64,000 bases of DNA from Limosilactobacillus caccae (GTDB lineage: Bacteria; Bacillota; Bacilli; Lactobacillales; Lactobacillaceae), in the NCBI RefSeq assembly GCF_900156885.1, contig NZ_FTOY01000010.1, forward strand, positions 124,001 to 188,000, written 5' to 3'. Positions 35,261 to 44,765 of the stretch are shown here, piece after piece; the first letter of the stretch is position 1; each line of letters begins with the position of its first letter. The notes below the pieces were generated by a model. It ran no database searches, was not told the DNA's origin, and worked only from the letters and a program-made list of their open reading frames with translations. Both the position numbers and the translations under genes were made by a program.

Positions 35261-38200
35261 TTACTTATCTTCTTTCTGCTTCTTCAAACCACCAAAACCG
35301 AAGAGACTTGCAAATGATGCAAGGCCGAGGCCGATGATTGCAGAAACTTTGGAAGTGTCGTTACCAGTTTGTGGCAACTTCTTCGTAGCTGGTTGACCGT
35401 TGTCAGTCTTCGGTGCTGCTGGCGTTGCGACCTTCGCAGGAGCAACGGTTGCAGTCGTTTGACTAGCAGCGTGTGGGGTTACCGGTGTAACTGGCTTGTT
35501 GTTGTCCTCATTGCCAGTGGCAGGGGCTTCAACGTGGACAGTGACCGGAACGTCAACCGTGGTACCGTCTGGGAACCTTACTTCCACAACGCCAGTGTGG
35601 TCGCCCGGTGTCGAAACATCCGGTTCTTCCTTCCACGTGTACTTGGTATCGTCTGGCAACTGATCCTTATTCTTGATTGCATCACCTGGGTCAGGCAGTA
35701 CCCCTTGCGGCGTGGTAATGTCTTGGCCTTCTGGTCCAGGAACCGTGACCGTGGTGGTTACCTCTTCGCTGGAGCCGTCTGGGTAAGTTACCACGATCGT
35801 TTCAGGGTGGTCACCAGGTGTCTTGACATCTTCGCCTACCTGAGCTGGGTCACTCCAGGTGTACTTCGTGCCATCTGGCAAGTCGTCCTTGTTCTTGATC
35901 CCATCAGCAGGGTTCGGAACTTGGCCTTCTGGGGTTGTGATTGGATGTGGTTCTGGCGTGTACTTCTCAGCATCCGTTGGCGTGACGATGATGTGAACAT
36001 CAACCGTGTCCGTTGAACCGTCTGGATAAGTTACCACGATCGTTGCGGCGTGACTACCAGGCGTCTTGACATCTTCGCCTACCTGGGCGGGGTTGCTCCA
36101 GGTGTACTTTGTATCTGCTGGCAAGTCACCCTTGTTCTTAATCCCGTCAGCGGCTGCTGGCACTTGACCTTCCTTAGTCGTGACGTCTTGCCCTTCCGGC
36201 GTGTACTTGTCGGCATCTGGTTCAGCTGGCTTAGGGTTTACCGGCTTAGCAGTAACTGTCAAGTGAACTGTAACCGTGTCCGTTGAACCATCTGGGTAGG
36301 TTACCGTGATGGTTTCGGTGTAACTGCCACGGCTTTGAACATCATTCGTCACCTTAGCAGTGTCTGTCCAACTAGCGGTGGTGCCAGTTGGCAAGTCACC
36401 CATGTTAGCAATTCCTTGACTGGCTACTGGAAGGTTGCCTTCCTCAGTCGTGACGTCTTGCCCTTCCGGCGTGTACTTGTCGGCGTCAGTTGGCGTTACA
36501 GTAACCGGAACTTCAACCGTGTCAGTCGTGCCGTCTGGGTAAGTTACCACGATCGTTTCAGGGTGGTCACCAGGTGTCTTGACATCCCCAGCTACCTGAT
36601 CTGGGTTTGCCCAGGTGTACTTCGTATCTCCTGGCAAGTCGTCCTTGTTTTTAATCCCATCAGCAGGGTTCGGAACTTGGCCTTCTGGGGTTGTGATCGG
36701 CTGTGGTTTTGGCGTGTACTTGTCAGCATCCGTTGGCGTGACGATGATGTGAACATCAACCGTGTCCTTTGAACCGTCTGGATAAGTTACCACGATTGTT
36801 GCGGCGTGACTACCAGGCGTCTTGACATCTTCGCCTACCTGGGCGGGGTTGCTCCAGGTGTACTTCGTATCTCCTGGCAAGTCACCCTTGTTCTTAATCC
36901 CGTCAGCGGCTACCGGCACTTGACCTTCCTTAGTCGTGACGTCTTGCCCTTCTGGCGTGTACTTGTCGGCATCAGTTGGGTTGCCGTAGTTAACGGTTGT
37001 TGGGATTGTGATTGGGTCGTGACCAGGAACCGTGACCGTTACGCTTGTTGGCTGGTCGCCCTTCTTGCTTGGATCTGGTTGCTCGCCAGGCGTCCAAACG
37101 ACCGTCGTCCCAGTTGGCAAGTTTTCTGGGTTCTTGATAACGTCGGTTGGTCCTGCTGGGGTATCAACATGGTCCTTCCCAGCAACAATCACCGCAACGG
37201 AAGTCGTCTTGTCTTGGCTGCCATCAACGTAAGTAACAGTTACTGGAACATTTACTACCTGGGTCGTTGCGTCAGCTGGAACGGTGTAGGTGATCTTACC
37301 AGTTTGCTGGTCAACACTTACCCAGCTTGGCACGTTCGCCCCCGTTGCAATTTCGTAAGTAACATCGCCAGCTGGCTTGTCACCACTGTATTGCACATCG
37401 ATGCTCTGGGTCGTCCCTGGCGTAGTTACTACTTCAGGGTAGGATGGAGCATACTTGTCAGCATCGCTTTGCTGTGGCGCATTCTTGGTGTAGTTAATCG
37501 CAACGGTCGTGCTCTGGGTATCCGGCGTAACGGTTACTGCCGCAATCTTGGCTGGATCAGCGGTGTAGCCGTCAACAGCTGGAGCATCATATTCAGGCCA
37601 AGTACCGGTCGTGCTCTCACTGTCCGCAACATGCCAGGCATTCATCGTCGTCTTACCCGTAACTGGGTCGGTGTAACCCGCATTACCCTTGGCATCTTCA
37701 CGACTGAACTTAACGGTTTGCGTCTTATCGTAAGCGCCACTTGGATCGTTAACGGTGATCGTCCGGGTTACTTCCCGGTACATATCGTTGTTAGTTGGGT
37801 CGAATGGTACCGGGGTATCACTGTTCTTCTTGTAGTTGATCGTAACGGTCATGCTCTTCGTATCTGGCGTTACCGTTACTTGGGCAACCTTCGTCGGATC
37901 AGCAGTGTAGCCCTTGACCGCTGGAGCATCGTATTCGGACCAGCTACCAGTTGCACTGTCACTGCCCGCGACATGCCATGCGTTCCAACTAGTTTCACCA
38001 GTGACTGGGTCAGTGTAACCCGCATTACCTTGGGCGTCTTCACGGGTAAACTTAACGGTCTGTGTTTCCGTGTCACCAACGGTTTGGCCTGGCTTGTTGA
38101 TCGTGATCGTCCGGGTGATTTCACGGTACATGTTGTCGTTAGTTGGATCAAACGGTACTGGCGTGTCACTGTTCTTTGTGTAGTTGATCGTAACGGTCGT

Positions 38201-41200
38201 GCTCTTCGTATCTGGCGTTACCGTGACCTCGGCAACCTTCGCTGGGTTAGCAGTGTAGCCCTTAACCGCTGGAGCATCGTATTCGGACCAAGTGCCGGTC
38301 GTGCTCTCACTGCCCGCAACGTGCCAGGCGTTCATCGTCGTCTTGCCCGTAACTGGGTCAGTGTAACCAGCATTACCTTGGGCATCTTCACGACTAAACT
38401 TAACAGTCTGCGTCTTATCGTAAGCACCGCTTGGCGCATTGACCGTAATTGTCCGGGTTACTTCCCGGTACATGTCGTCATTAGTTGGGTCAAATGGTAC
38501 CGGTGTATCACTGTTCTTTGTGTAGTCAATCGTTACCGTGGCGTCCTTTGTATCAGCTGTCACTGTTACTTGGGCAACCTTTGCCGGGTTAGCCGTGTAA
38601 CCCTTGATTGTTGGCGCAGCAAACTCTGCCCAGCTGCCTTCACTGGCGTTCAAGTCACCGGCAACATGCCATGCAGTATTGTAATGAATTTCACCAGTAA
38701 CTGGGTCAGCGTAGCCACCGTTACCTTGCGCGTCTTCGTTAGTAAAGTGCACTGTTTGCGTCTTCGTGTAGGCACCATTTGGATCGTTAACGGTGATTGT
38801 CCGGGTAACATCCTTGTTCATCGCCTTATCATTCTGATCGAATGGTACCGGCGTGTCGTTATCCTTCTTGTAATCAATCGTTACCTTCGCATTCTTGGTG
38901 TCTGGCGTTACCGTGACCTCGGCAACCTTCGCTGGGTTAGCAGTGTAGCCCTTAATTGTTGGCGCAGTAAACTCTGCCCAGCTGCCAGTCGTGCTCTCAC
39001 TGCCTGCAACATGCCAGGCGTTCATCGTCGTCTTGCCCGTAACTGGGTCAGTGTAACCGGCATTGCCATCCTTATCTTCACGACTGAACTTAACGGTCTG
39101 CGTCTTGTCGTAAGTACCGCTTGGCGCAGTGACCGTAATTGTCCGGGTTACTTCCCGGTACATGTCGTCATTAGTTGGGTCGAATGGTACTGGTGTATCA
39201 CTGTTCTTCGTGTAATCAATCGCTGCCTTGGCGTCCTTGGTGTCTGGCGTTACCGTGACCTGAGCAACCTTCGCTGGGTTAGCAGTGTAGCCCTTGATTG
39301 CTGGGGCGGTGTATTCCGCCCAACTGCCGTTAGTTTCTGTACTACCAGCAACGTGCCATGCATTCCAGGCCGTCTCACCAGTAACTGGATCAGTATATCC
39401 GGCATTACCATCCTTATCTTCGCGGCTGAACTTAACCGTTTGTACCTCATCGTAGGCGCCGTTTGGATCATTGACGGTGATCGTCCGGGTAACCGTCTTA
39501 AACATGTTATCGTTTGCCGGGTCAAACGGTACTGGCGTGCTTCCCTGCTTTACAAAGGTAATGTTGTCAGTAATGTCTTGTGAATTAGCGTTGACTGTTA
39601 CTGCGGCAATTTCATTCTTGGCGGCTTTTTGCCCGTTAATTTGGGTGTCGTAACCCTTGATCCCCTTAAATTCAAAGGACGCAATCGTATAAGTGCCATC
39701 GACACTGCCTGCCGGGCCTTGCCATGCGTTCCACGTAATGTGGTTTGTAACAAGGTCCTTAACACCTGTCCGCTGGAATGGAACGGTTGTCTTCCGCACG
39801 GTTTGTGGCTGGCTACCAGGAACCGTCTCAATGATGGTCTGAACGACTTCCCGGTAGGTATCCTTATTATTTTTATCTACCGGAACACTCTCGGTCTTGT
39901 GTTCAACCTTGTAGCTTACTGGTGCCGGGTCAGTAGAACCAAATTGATAAGTTGAAAGGACTTGTTGCCCGGCGACTAATTGCCAGTTAGCAGGAACATG
40001 GCCAGCGACATCTAGTGTTTCCGCTTCGCCGGTCTTGCCGCTTACAGTATAAGCAGTCCCAACTTGCTTACCCGTGTCCTTGTCAACATACGTGATCGTC
40101 AAGGTGTGTTCGTTGGCAGTGTAAGTTACATTTACCACTTCATCGGTTGCGTCTGGACTAATCGTTGCCGAAGCCGGAACAAATTGCTTGTCGCCCTGAT
40201 TCTGGATGGTTGCGCCAGTAGCAGTAGCGGTGTAACCCGGCTTGGTAACTTCGACTGCTGGGAAGGCCGTTACCTGTTGGCCGTTCTGGTCAACTGCTGC
40301 CTTCCAGTCAGTATAGGTTACCTGCTGGCCCGCTGGCTTAGAAAGGTCGGTCAACTTGGCCCGGCTGTAAATAACGTGTTGGACAACTGGCTCCTTGACC
40401 CCTTGAACATTGATCGTCCGGGTAATGTCCCGGTAAACATCATGGTTCGTCTTGTCAGTATTGCCATCGTCAACGCCAATTACGTTAACCGTAACCGGAA
40501 TATCGAGGTGGGTCCCGTCGTTGAAGTGCAATTCAATACTTGCCTTCGCATTAGCATCAGCCTTACTGATGTCTGGCAGCGTCTTCCATTCGATTGCACT
40601 TGGCGTGAAGTGGTGGTTATCAAGGTCGGTCGTATTAACATAGGCACTTGGATCCCCTAATGCAGCCTTAACATCCTTTGCATTAGTGTATACCGATGCC
40701 TTCTTATCACTAGCAGTCGCCCCGTAAATCGTGACGGATGGGTAGTCGTACATCACTGTGGTATCTTTACCAAAGATTGGTAATTCAACCTTTGAAGCAT
40801 CAACAGTTACTAAGTACTTCGGATACTGCACCCTACCTTCGCCTTGTGGATTGTGGTCCTGGTCGTAAATAATCGTTGCGGTTCCACCGTTATCTGCGGA
40901 AGCGACCGTCGTTGGTTGCCCATTCCCCTGAACACCAGGTATGTTGATTCCGGTATCACCCTTCGCTGCCCAGGCAACGGAAATAGCACTGGCTGGGAAC
41001 GACTTAATCGCATTGACCGTCTTACCAATTGGCACCTCCCCTTCTTGGGTGAGTTCATAGTGGTCACCCTTTAAGGTGTAGATAAACGGCTTACTGAAGT
41101 CCCGCTGGCCCTTATAGTAGCCAACACGAATTTGGTTAATAACCGGGTTACCAATCAAATTCTGCTCAGCAGTCTTATGGCTAACGATGCTTTCAATATG

Positions 41201-44200
41201 TGAATTAATACTTTCGCCCTTATCATCAGTAACGATTACCTTCACGGTGGCAGTTTGGGTCGTGCCATCTGGGTAGTGGACCGTAACTTCGCCACTTGTT
41301 ATCCCAAGCTTGCTAATATCAGGAGCAACCTTCCATTCAGCACTTACTGGGTAGCCAGGAACACCCTTCTTTTCTAGGTTATCAATTCCAGTCGCCGCAT
41401 CCGGCAGCAGGTCAACCCAGGTTGTAATTGGGCTTGTCGTTGGTGTAGCGTCAACAGTCACTTCAGTCGCGACAGTATCGGTAGTGTGGTCAGGGTAAGT
41501 TACCGTGATCAGTTCAGTCCGAACCCCTGGATGCTTATCAACATCATTCTTAACCGCGGACGGATTAGTCCATTCGTAGCTGGTTCCTTGTGGTAGCTTA
41601 TCCTGGTTACTGATTGCGGATGATGCAGCTGGAACAACCCCCTGCGGCGTGGAGATCGGCTTAGTCTGTGGGGTATTAGCCTCATTATCACTGATGACAT
41701 TAATGTTTTCGGCAGGAATTGTGATGTCAAGGTAAGTTGGCTTGCCTTGCGCATAGCTATCATTAAACGTAATTTCGATAATCGCGTCGTGGCCCTTTTC
41801 TGGCATCGTCTTCCAGGCAGTCTTGCTAATCTCGTCAGCCGGAATACGGTTATCAACTAGCGCCTTGAATTGGTCAGCAGACAGTGCTAGATAATGGTTT
41901 ACATCGACTGGGACACCGACAAACTTTGCGCCAGCACCCTTAGCGTCAATATTGTCGACGTTGGCGGCAACGGTCTTAGCTGCCGTACCTAATACATCAT
42001 CAGCGTTGTTGCCGAGGGCGATTGCCAGAACACCGTTGGTCGTCTTGCCAGCAACAGTTGCTGTTTCAACAACCGTATTTGGCGTGGTCGTCCAGGAAAT
42101 TTTTACCCCATTAGCATCCTTAGCAATGGCAGTCCCGGTCGTCGCAATCTTGCCGGTCGTCTTGTCAATGGCGTACTTTTGAATGCCACTTACCGCATCA
42201 GCAGGGCTAAATACCTGGGAGTGGTCAGACGTTTCGTGCGCCCCTAACGCGGTATTAGCAGTTACGACAACCGCGCCGTTATCACCCCAGGTGACGGTTT
42301 CACTACCATCGGTAACGAATACGGGGGCAGTTACGTGGTCAACGGTATCATCAGCATAAGTGACAGTTACCGGAATGTTATATGGCCCTGCCTTAACGGT
42401 CTCGGCAGCGGTAACAGTTAGGTTGCCGTTAGTATCAAAGGCCGTTGTAAAGCCAGGCAATGGCGTTGAAGCAAATTTTTCGCCAGTCGGCAGCTTATCA
42501 TTCAGCCAGGAAATCGCCGATGTGCCACTCTCGCCCTGCTTAAGGGTCAAAGCTTGATAAGCTGGCTGATAGACACCAGACTGCGCAATTTTATCAATAT
42601 CATAAGCATTAGTTGCTAATGTGTTCGGTGCCATTTGACCATTCTTAGCGGTGAAGTAAGCGCCAAACTGCAGCCGATTATTTTCCTTACTGCTAAGGCC
42701 AAGAGAATTAATGACCTCCCCAAGTCCCCGGTTTAACTTGTATGAAATTTCAACAAGGTGGTTGTTACGAGGAAGAACAGAAATACTCATATTTTTAGCA
42801 GTAACTTCAACTGCTCCCTCGCCAGCCTGGCTAGTCCCTGCTGCACCAATGTGTAATGGTGTCGTATTCAGAACTTTATTTGTTGTCTTAGGGGTACCGT
42901 TGTCATTGAAGAGGACAGTCTTATTACCAGCTTCCAAGTTTGAAAGGGTTACACTTGAGATATATGGAACTAAGCGTGGATCCACAGAATAATTAAGCCT
43001 ATTAATCCGTGGTGAACCAAATAGGGTATCCCACGTCCAAACGCCAAGCATATTAGGATTATAAAATGCATTGATGGTGTTAGTAGCTTTATCATATTGC
43101 AAAGTCAACGCAGCGCTTTGGTAGTAAGGCTGATTAGTTGCAGGACGGTGAGCATTTTCTCCTGTAGCAACTGGTTGGTCAAACTTACTGCCGCTATTAA
43201 CGATGTAACCAGTGCTGTGGTAAGCACCAATTGTTTTGTTAGTAGCTTTATCATAACCATAAATTGCATACTGAAGTGGGTTAGCATTAAGGTCACTCAA
43301 CTTGTTATAGAAGTTTTCGATTTGGTCATTAAATTCAATAACACAATCGGGATTACTATAAGCATAGTCAACATTGGCTTGACCCATTACACCACCATAA
43401 AGTTTAATCAGGTTAACAGACCATGAGCCATCAGCTTGTTGAGCTAGTTCCTTTTGTGACAAGTCTTTTGCCTGAACATCGCCCTGCTGGCTAACTTTGA
43501 CTCCCTTAACATAAGGGGCAAGCCGTTGATCTAGCTTAATCCGTAACTCATAGTTCTTTTGACCAGAAATGTCGCCACCCCAGATCCGACTGGTAACCTT
43601 AAATGGTAAGGCGGTGGCAGTGCTGTCACTCTTTAGCACATCCGTCTGCATATTTAGAGTGTTGTATTTTGAGGACGTGGTTCCAATCCATTCAGAGTTA
43701 GGAATTTCAATCCCACTTTGTTGAATAGCTGTCGTCGTCTGTGCCAATTTAGCGCCGAGTTGGTCTGCTGTTGGCGTGGCGGCGAAGTTTGCTGGAGTGA
43801 AATTGCTGGTTTCTGCACTCTTAGCTTCACTTGCTTGCTTATCCGCCGTTGTGTTTGCTGATTCTGGCGAATTACTGTTTGCATTGGTTGCTTGCGCAGC
43901 AACGTTAGCAGCGACAGCTTTTTGGTACGCATCAGCAACCGGCATTGCTGGGGCAACGTTTACCGGTGCCTTGGCAGCGGCAGAATTTACTTGTGTTCCT
44001 GCCTGGTTCGTTAATGCCACGTTTGCGCTCTGCAAGCCGGTTGCCGCTTGTGATTGCGCATTGTCATTACCGTTATCGTCAGTTGCTTGTGCGGGTGTAT
44101 CATCGGCACTTGCAGAGGCGTTTAAGCCCATGAAAGTAAAGCCAATCAAAACAGACGCAACACCGACTGTTAACTTCTTAATCGCAAACCGTTGCTTTTT

Positions 44201-44248
44201 CGGCTCCTGCTTGCGAAACAGTTCTTCTCTGTTATTACTCGATAACAT
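35261..44248 (-). CDS. Large LPQTG cell-wall-anchored adhesin, 2995 residues (novel head, Mub and Rib repeats)
   Basis: YSIRK-type signal (FAIKKLTVGVASVLIG), cleavage near residue 46-48. Residues 50-170: low-complexity Ala/Gln/Asn linker. About 170-570: a head unlike that of the other two giants, made of two similar lobes (LAPYVKGVKVS ... LQYAIYGYD and LVPYISSVTLS ... LQFGAYFTA). 575-1250: Rib domains, one 'HKTSD' module at 655 and a divergent one near 1010. 1250-1570: two Mub B2-like repeats and one MucBP-like domain. 1570-2253: six tandem B2-like repeats of 114-116 residues. 2260-2910: one long-Rib-like domain and a stack of Rib domains. LPQTG at 2958-2962, then hydrophobic helix and basic tail. 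Wall-anchored; ligand unknown. G5 ribosome binding site 7 nt before the ATG. Confidence 0.94.
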   Translation of the reverse strand: MLSSNNREELFRKQEPKKQRFAIKKLTVGVASVLIGFTFMGLNASASADDTPAQATDDNGNDNAQSQAATGLQSANVALTNQAGTQVNSAAAKAPVNVAPAMPVADAYQKAVAANVAAQATNANSNSPESANTTADKQASEAKSAETSNFTPANFAATPTADQLGAKLAQTTTAIQQSGIEIPNSEWIGTTSSKYNTLNMQTDVLKSDSTATALPFKVTSRIWGGDISGQKNYELRIKLDQRLAPYVKGVKVSQQGDVQAKDLSQKELAQQADGSWSVNLIKLYGGVMGQANVDYAYSNPDCVIEFNDQIENFYNKLSDLNANPLQYAIYGYDKATNKTIGAYHSTGYIVNSGSKFDQPVATGENAHRPATNQPYYQSAALTLQYDKATNTINAFYNPNMLGVWTWDTLFGSPRINRLNYSVDPRLVPYISSVTLSNLEAGNKTVLFNDNGTPKTTNKVLNTTPLHIGAAGTSQAGEGAVEVTAKNMSISVLPRNNHLVEISYKLNRGLGEVINSLGLSSKENNRLQFGAYFTAKNGQMAPNTLATNAYDIDKIAQSGVYQPAYQALTLKQGESGTSAISWLNDKLPTGEKFASTPLPGFTTAFDTNGNLTVTAAETVKAGPYNIPVTVTYADDTVDHVTAPVFVTDGSETVTWGDNGAVVVTANTALGAHETSDHSQVFSPADAVSGIQKYAIDKTTGKIATTGTAIAKDANGVKISWTTTPNTVVETATVAGKTTNGVLAIALGNNADDVLGTAAKTVAANVDNIDAKGAGAKFVGVPVDVNHYLALSADQFKALVDNRIPADEISKTAWKTMPEKGHDAIIEITFNDSYAQGKPTYLDITIPAENINVISDNEANTPQTKPISTPQGVVPAASSAISNQDKLPQGTSYEWTNPSAVKNDVDKHPGVRTELITVTYPDHTTDTVATEVTVDATPTTSPITTWVDLLPDAATGIDNLEKKGVPGYPVSAEWKVAPDISKLGITSGEVTVHYPDGTTQTATVKVIVTDDKGESINSHIESIVSHKTAEQNLIGNPVINQIRVGYYKGQRDFSKPFIYTLKGDHYELTQEGEVPIGKTVNAIKSFPASAISVAWAAKGDTGINIPGVQGNGQPTTVASADNGGTATIIYDQDHNPQGEGRVQYPKYLVTVDASKVELPIFGKDTTVMYDYPSVTIYGATASDKKASVYTNAKDVKAALGDPSAYVNTTDLDNHHFTPSAIEWKTLPDISKADANAKASIELHFNDGTHLDIPVTVNVIGVDDGNTDKTNHDVYRDITRTINVQGVKEPVVQHVIYSRAKLTDLSKPAGQQVTYTDWKAAVDQNGQQVTAFPAVEVTKPGYTATATGATIQNQGDKQFVPASATISPDATDEVVNVTYTANEHTLTITYVDKDTGKQVGTAYTVSGKTGEAETLDVAGHVPANWQLVAGQQVLSTYQFGSTDPAPVSYKVEHKTESVPVDKNNKDTYREVVQTIIETVPGSQPQTVRKTTVPFQRTGVKDLVTNHITWNAWQGPAGSVDGTYTIASFEFKGIKGYDTQINGQKAAKNEIAAVTVNANSQDITDNITFVKQGSTPVPFDPANDNMFKTVTRTITVNDPNGAYDEVQTVKFSREDKDGNAGYTDPVTGETAWNAWHVAGSTETNGSWAEYTAPAIKGYTANPAKVAQVTVTPDTKDAKAAIDYTKNSDTPVPFDPTNDDMYREVTRTITVTAPSGTYDKTQTVKFSREDKDGNAGYTDPVTGKTTMNAWHVAGSESTTGSWAEFTAPTIKGYTANPAKVAEVTVTPDTKNAKVTIDYKKDNDTPVPFDQNDKAMNKDVTRTITVNDPNGAYTKTQTVHFTNEDAQGNGGYADPVTGEIHYNTAWHVAGDLNASEGSWAEFAAPTIKGYTANPAKVAQVTVTADTKDATVTIDYTKNSDTPVPFDPTNDDMYREVTRTITVNAPSGAYDKTQTVKFSREDAQGNAGYTDPVTGKTTMNAWHVAGSESTTGTWSEYDAPAVKGYTANPAKVAEVTVTPDTKSTTVTINYTKNSDTPVPFDPTNDNMYREITRTITINKPGQTVGDTETQTVKFTREDAQGNAGYTDPVTGETSWNAWHVAGSDSATGSWSEYDAPAVKGYTADPTKVAQVTVTPDTKSMTVTINYKKNSDTPVPFDPTNNDMYREVTRTITVNDPSGAYDKTQTVKFSREDAKGNAGYTDPVTGKTTMNAWHVADSESTTGTWPEYDAPAVDGYTADPAKIAAVTVTPDTQSTTVAINYTKNAPQQSDADKYAPSYPEVVTTPGTTQSIDVQYSGDKPAGDVTYEIATGANVPSWVSVDQQTGKITYTVPADATTQVVNVPVTVTYVDGSQDKTTSVAVIVAGKDHVDTPAGPTDVIKNPENLPTGTTVVWTPGEQPDPSKKGDQPTSVTVTVPGHDPITIPTTVNYGNPTDADKYTPEGQDVTTKEGQVPVAADGIKNKGDLPGDTKYTWSNPAQVGEDVKTPGSHAATIVVTYPDGSKDTVDVHIIVTPTDADKYTPKPQPITTPEGQVPNPADGIKNKDDLPGDTKYTWANPDQVAGDVKTPGDHPETIVVTYPDGTTDTVEVPVTVTPTDADKYTPEGQDVTTEEGNLPVASQGIANMGDLPTGTTASWTDTAKVTNDVQSRGSYTETITVTYPDGSTDTVTVHLTVTAKPVNPKPAEPDADKYTPEGQDVTTKEGQVPAAADGIKNKGDLPADTKYTWSNPAQVGEDVKTPGSHAATIVVTYPDGSTDTVDVHIIVTPTDAEKYTPEPHPITTPEGQVPNPADGIKNKDDLPDGTKYTWSDPAQVGEDVKTPGDHPETIVVTYPDGSSEEVTTTVTVPGPEGQDITTPQGVLPDPGDAIKNKDQLPDDTKYTWKEEPDVSTPGDHTGVVEVRFPDGTTVDVPVTVHVEAPATGNEDNNKPVTPVTPHAASQTTATVAPAKVATPAAPKTDNGQPATKKLPQTGNDTSKVSAIIGLGLASFASLFGFGGLKKQKEDK
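37480..39545 (-). repeat. Six tandem 342/348-bp Mub B2-like repeats
   Basis: The codons for PVPFD recur at 39523, 39181, 38839, 38491, 38149 and 37801, giving spacings of 342, 342, 348, 342 and 348 bp. Each copy encodes TRTITV, FSRED-x-GNAGYTDPVTG, WNAWHVAGS and KGYTANPAKV. DNA identity between copies is high by eye. Confidence 0.9.
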
Positions 44249-44308
44249 TTTTAGTCCCCCTTACAAAAAGACTAGGCATAAATAAATAAATCACACTTTA
44301 CAGTTTTT

Positions 44309-44337
44309 AATATAGTCTCAAAGAAAGACATTTTCAA
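44309..44337 (-). promoter_or_regulatory. Promoter of the 2995-residue adhesin gene
   Basis: Minus strand: -35 TTGAAA (44332-44337), 17-nt spacer, -10 TATATT (44309-44314). The leader of about 54 nt ends with GGGGG (44256-44260) 7 nt before the ATG. Confidence 0.65.
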
Positions 44338-44405
44338 ACGATAAATAAGAGAAGAGTTTCACAATGCCAATTTATCGCCGTCAATTAAGAAAACTCGTTT
44401 TTAAA

Positions 44406-44429
44406 ACATATGAGAAAATGTTCATTTGT
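44406..44429. promoter_or_regulatory. 24-bp dyad upstream of the 2995-residue adhesin gene
   Basis: Half sites ACATATGA (44406-44413) and TCATTTGT (44422-44429), 8 nt apart, with one departure from perfect symmetry. About 106 bp upstream of the -10, as in the first giant gene. Confidence 0.6.
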
Positions 44430-44671
44430 TGTATTTTGTTAATAGATCATTCTTGAATTCGCTTTGTTAATGATAAACAGCTGTTCATTCTGCAAAACTA
44501 AACATTGCTTTCGCACGTTAATGACACATTTGTCGCAGCACTAGTATGGCAGTTATCTCGTGGCTTTGCTCGTGATGTTTAGAGCAAGCATTAATCATTC
44601 ACCCGATAGCCCAGCCAAGTGAATTGCCTATCGTCCCCTACTCTCCCTCAGCAAATAATCAACCGCACAAC
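44430..44671. other. Intergenic spacer, no gene seen
   Basis: Part of the 517-bp gap between the second and third giant genes, beyond the dyad. AT-rich at first, then mixed; no credible ORF, promoter or strong hairpin until the terminator at 44672. Confidence 0.5.
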
Positions 44672-44718
44672 AAAAAGGCGCCCCCGACCATTCATTACGA
44701 ATGATCGGGAGCGTCTTT
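44672..44718 (-). terminator. Terminator of the 5386-residue adhesin gene
   Basis: AAAAAGGCGC-CCCGA-CATTC pairs with GAATG-TCGGG-GCG-CTTTTT around a 5-nt loop. Confidence 0.85.
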
Positions 44719-44765
44719 TTAGCGCACCATCTCTAAGTCATCACCTTTTAGGGGGGAAGAAAGGT

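Noticed and set aside
36806-39583. A 925-codon plus-strand open frame antisense to the 2995-residue adhesin gene
   Set aside because: It lies opposite the repeat array, repeats with the same 342-bp period, has an implausible Arg/Val/Cys/Trp-rich composition and no ribosome binding site. It is a by-product of codon bias in the real gene.
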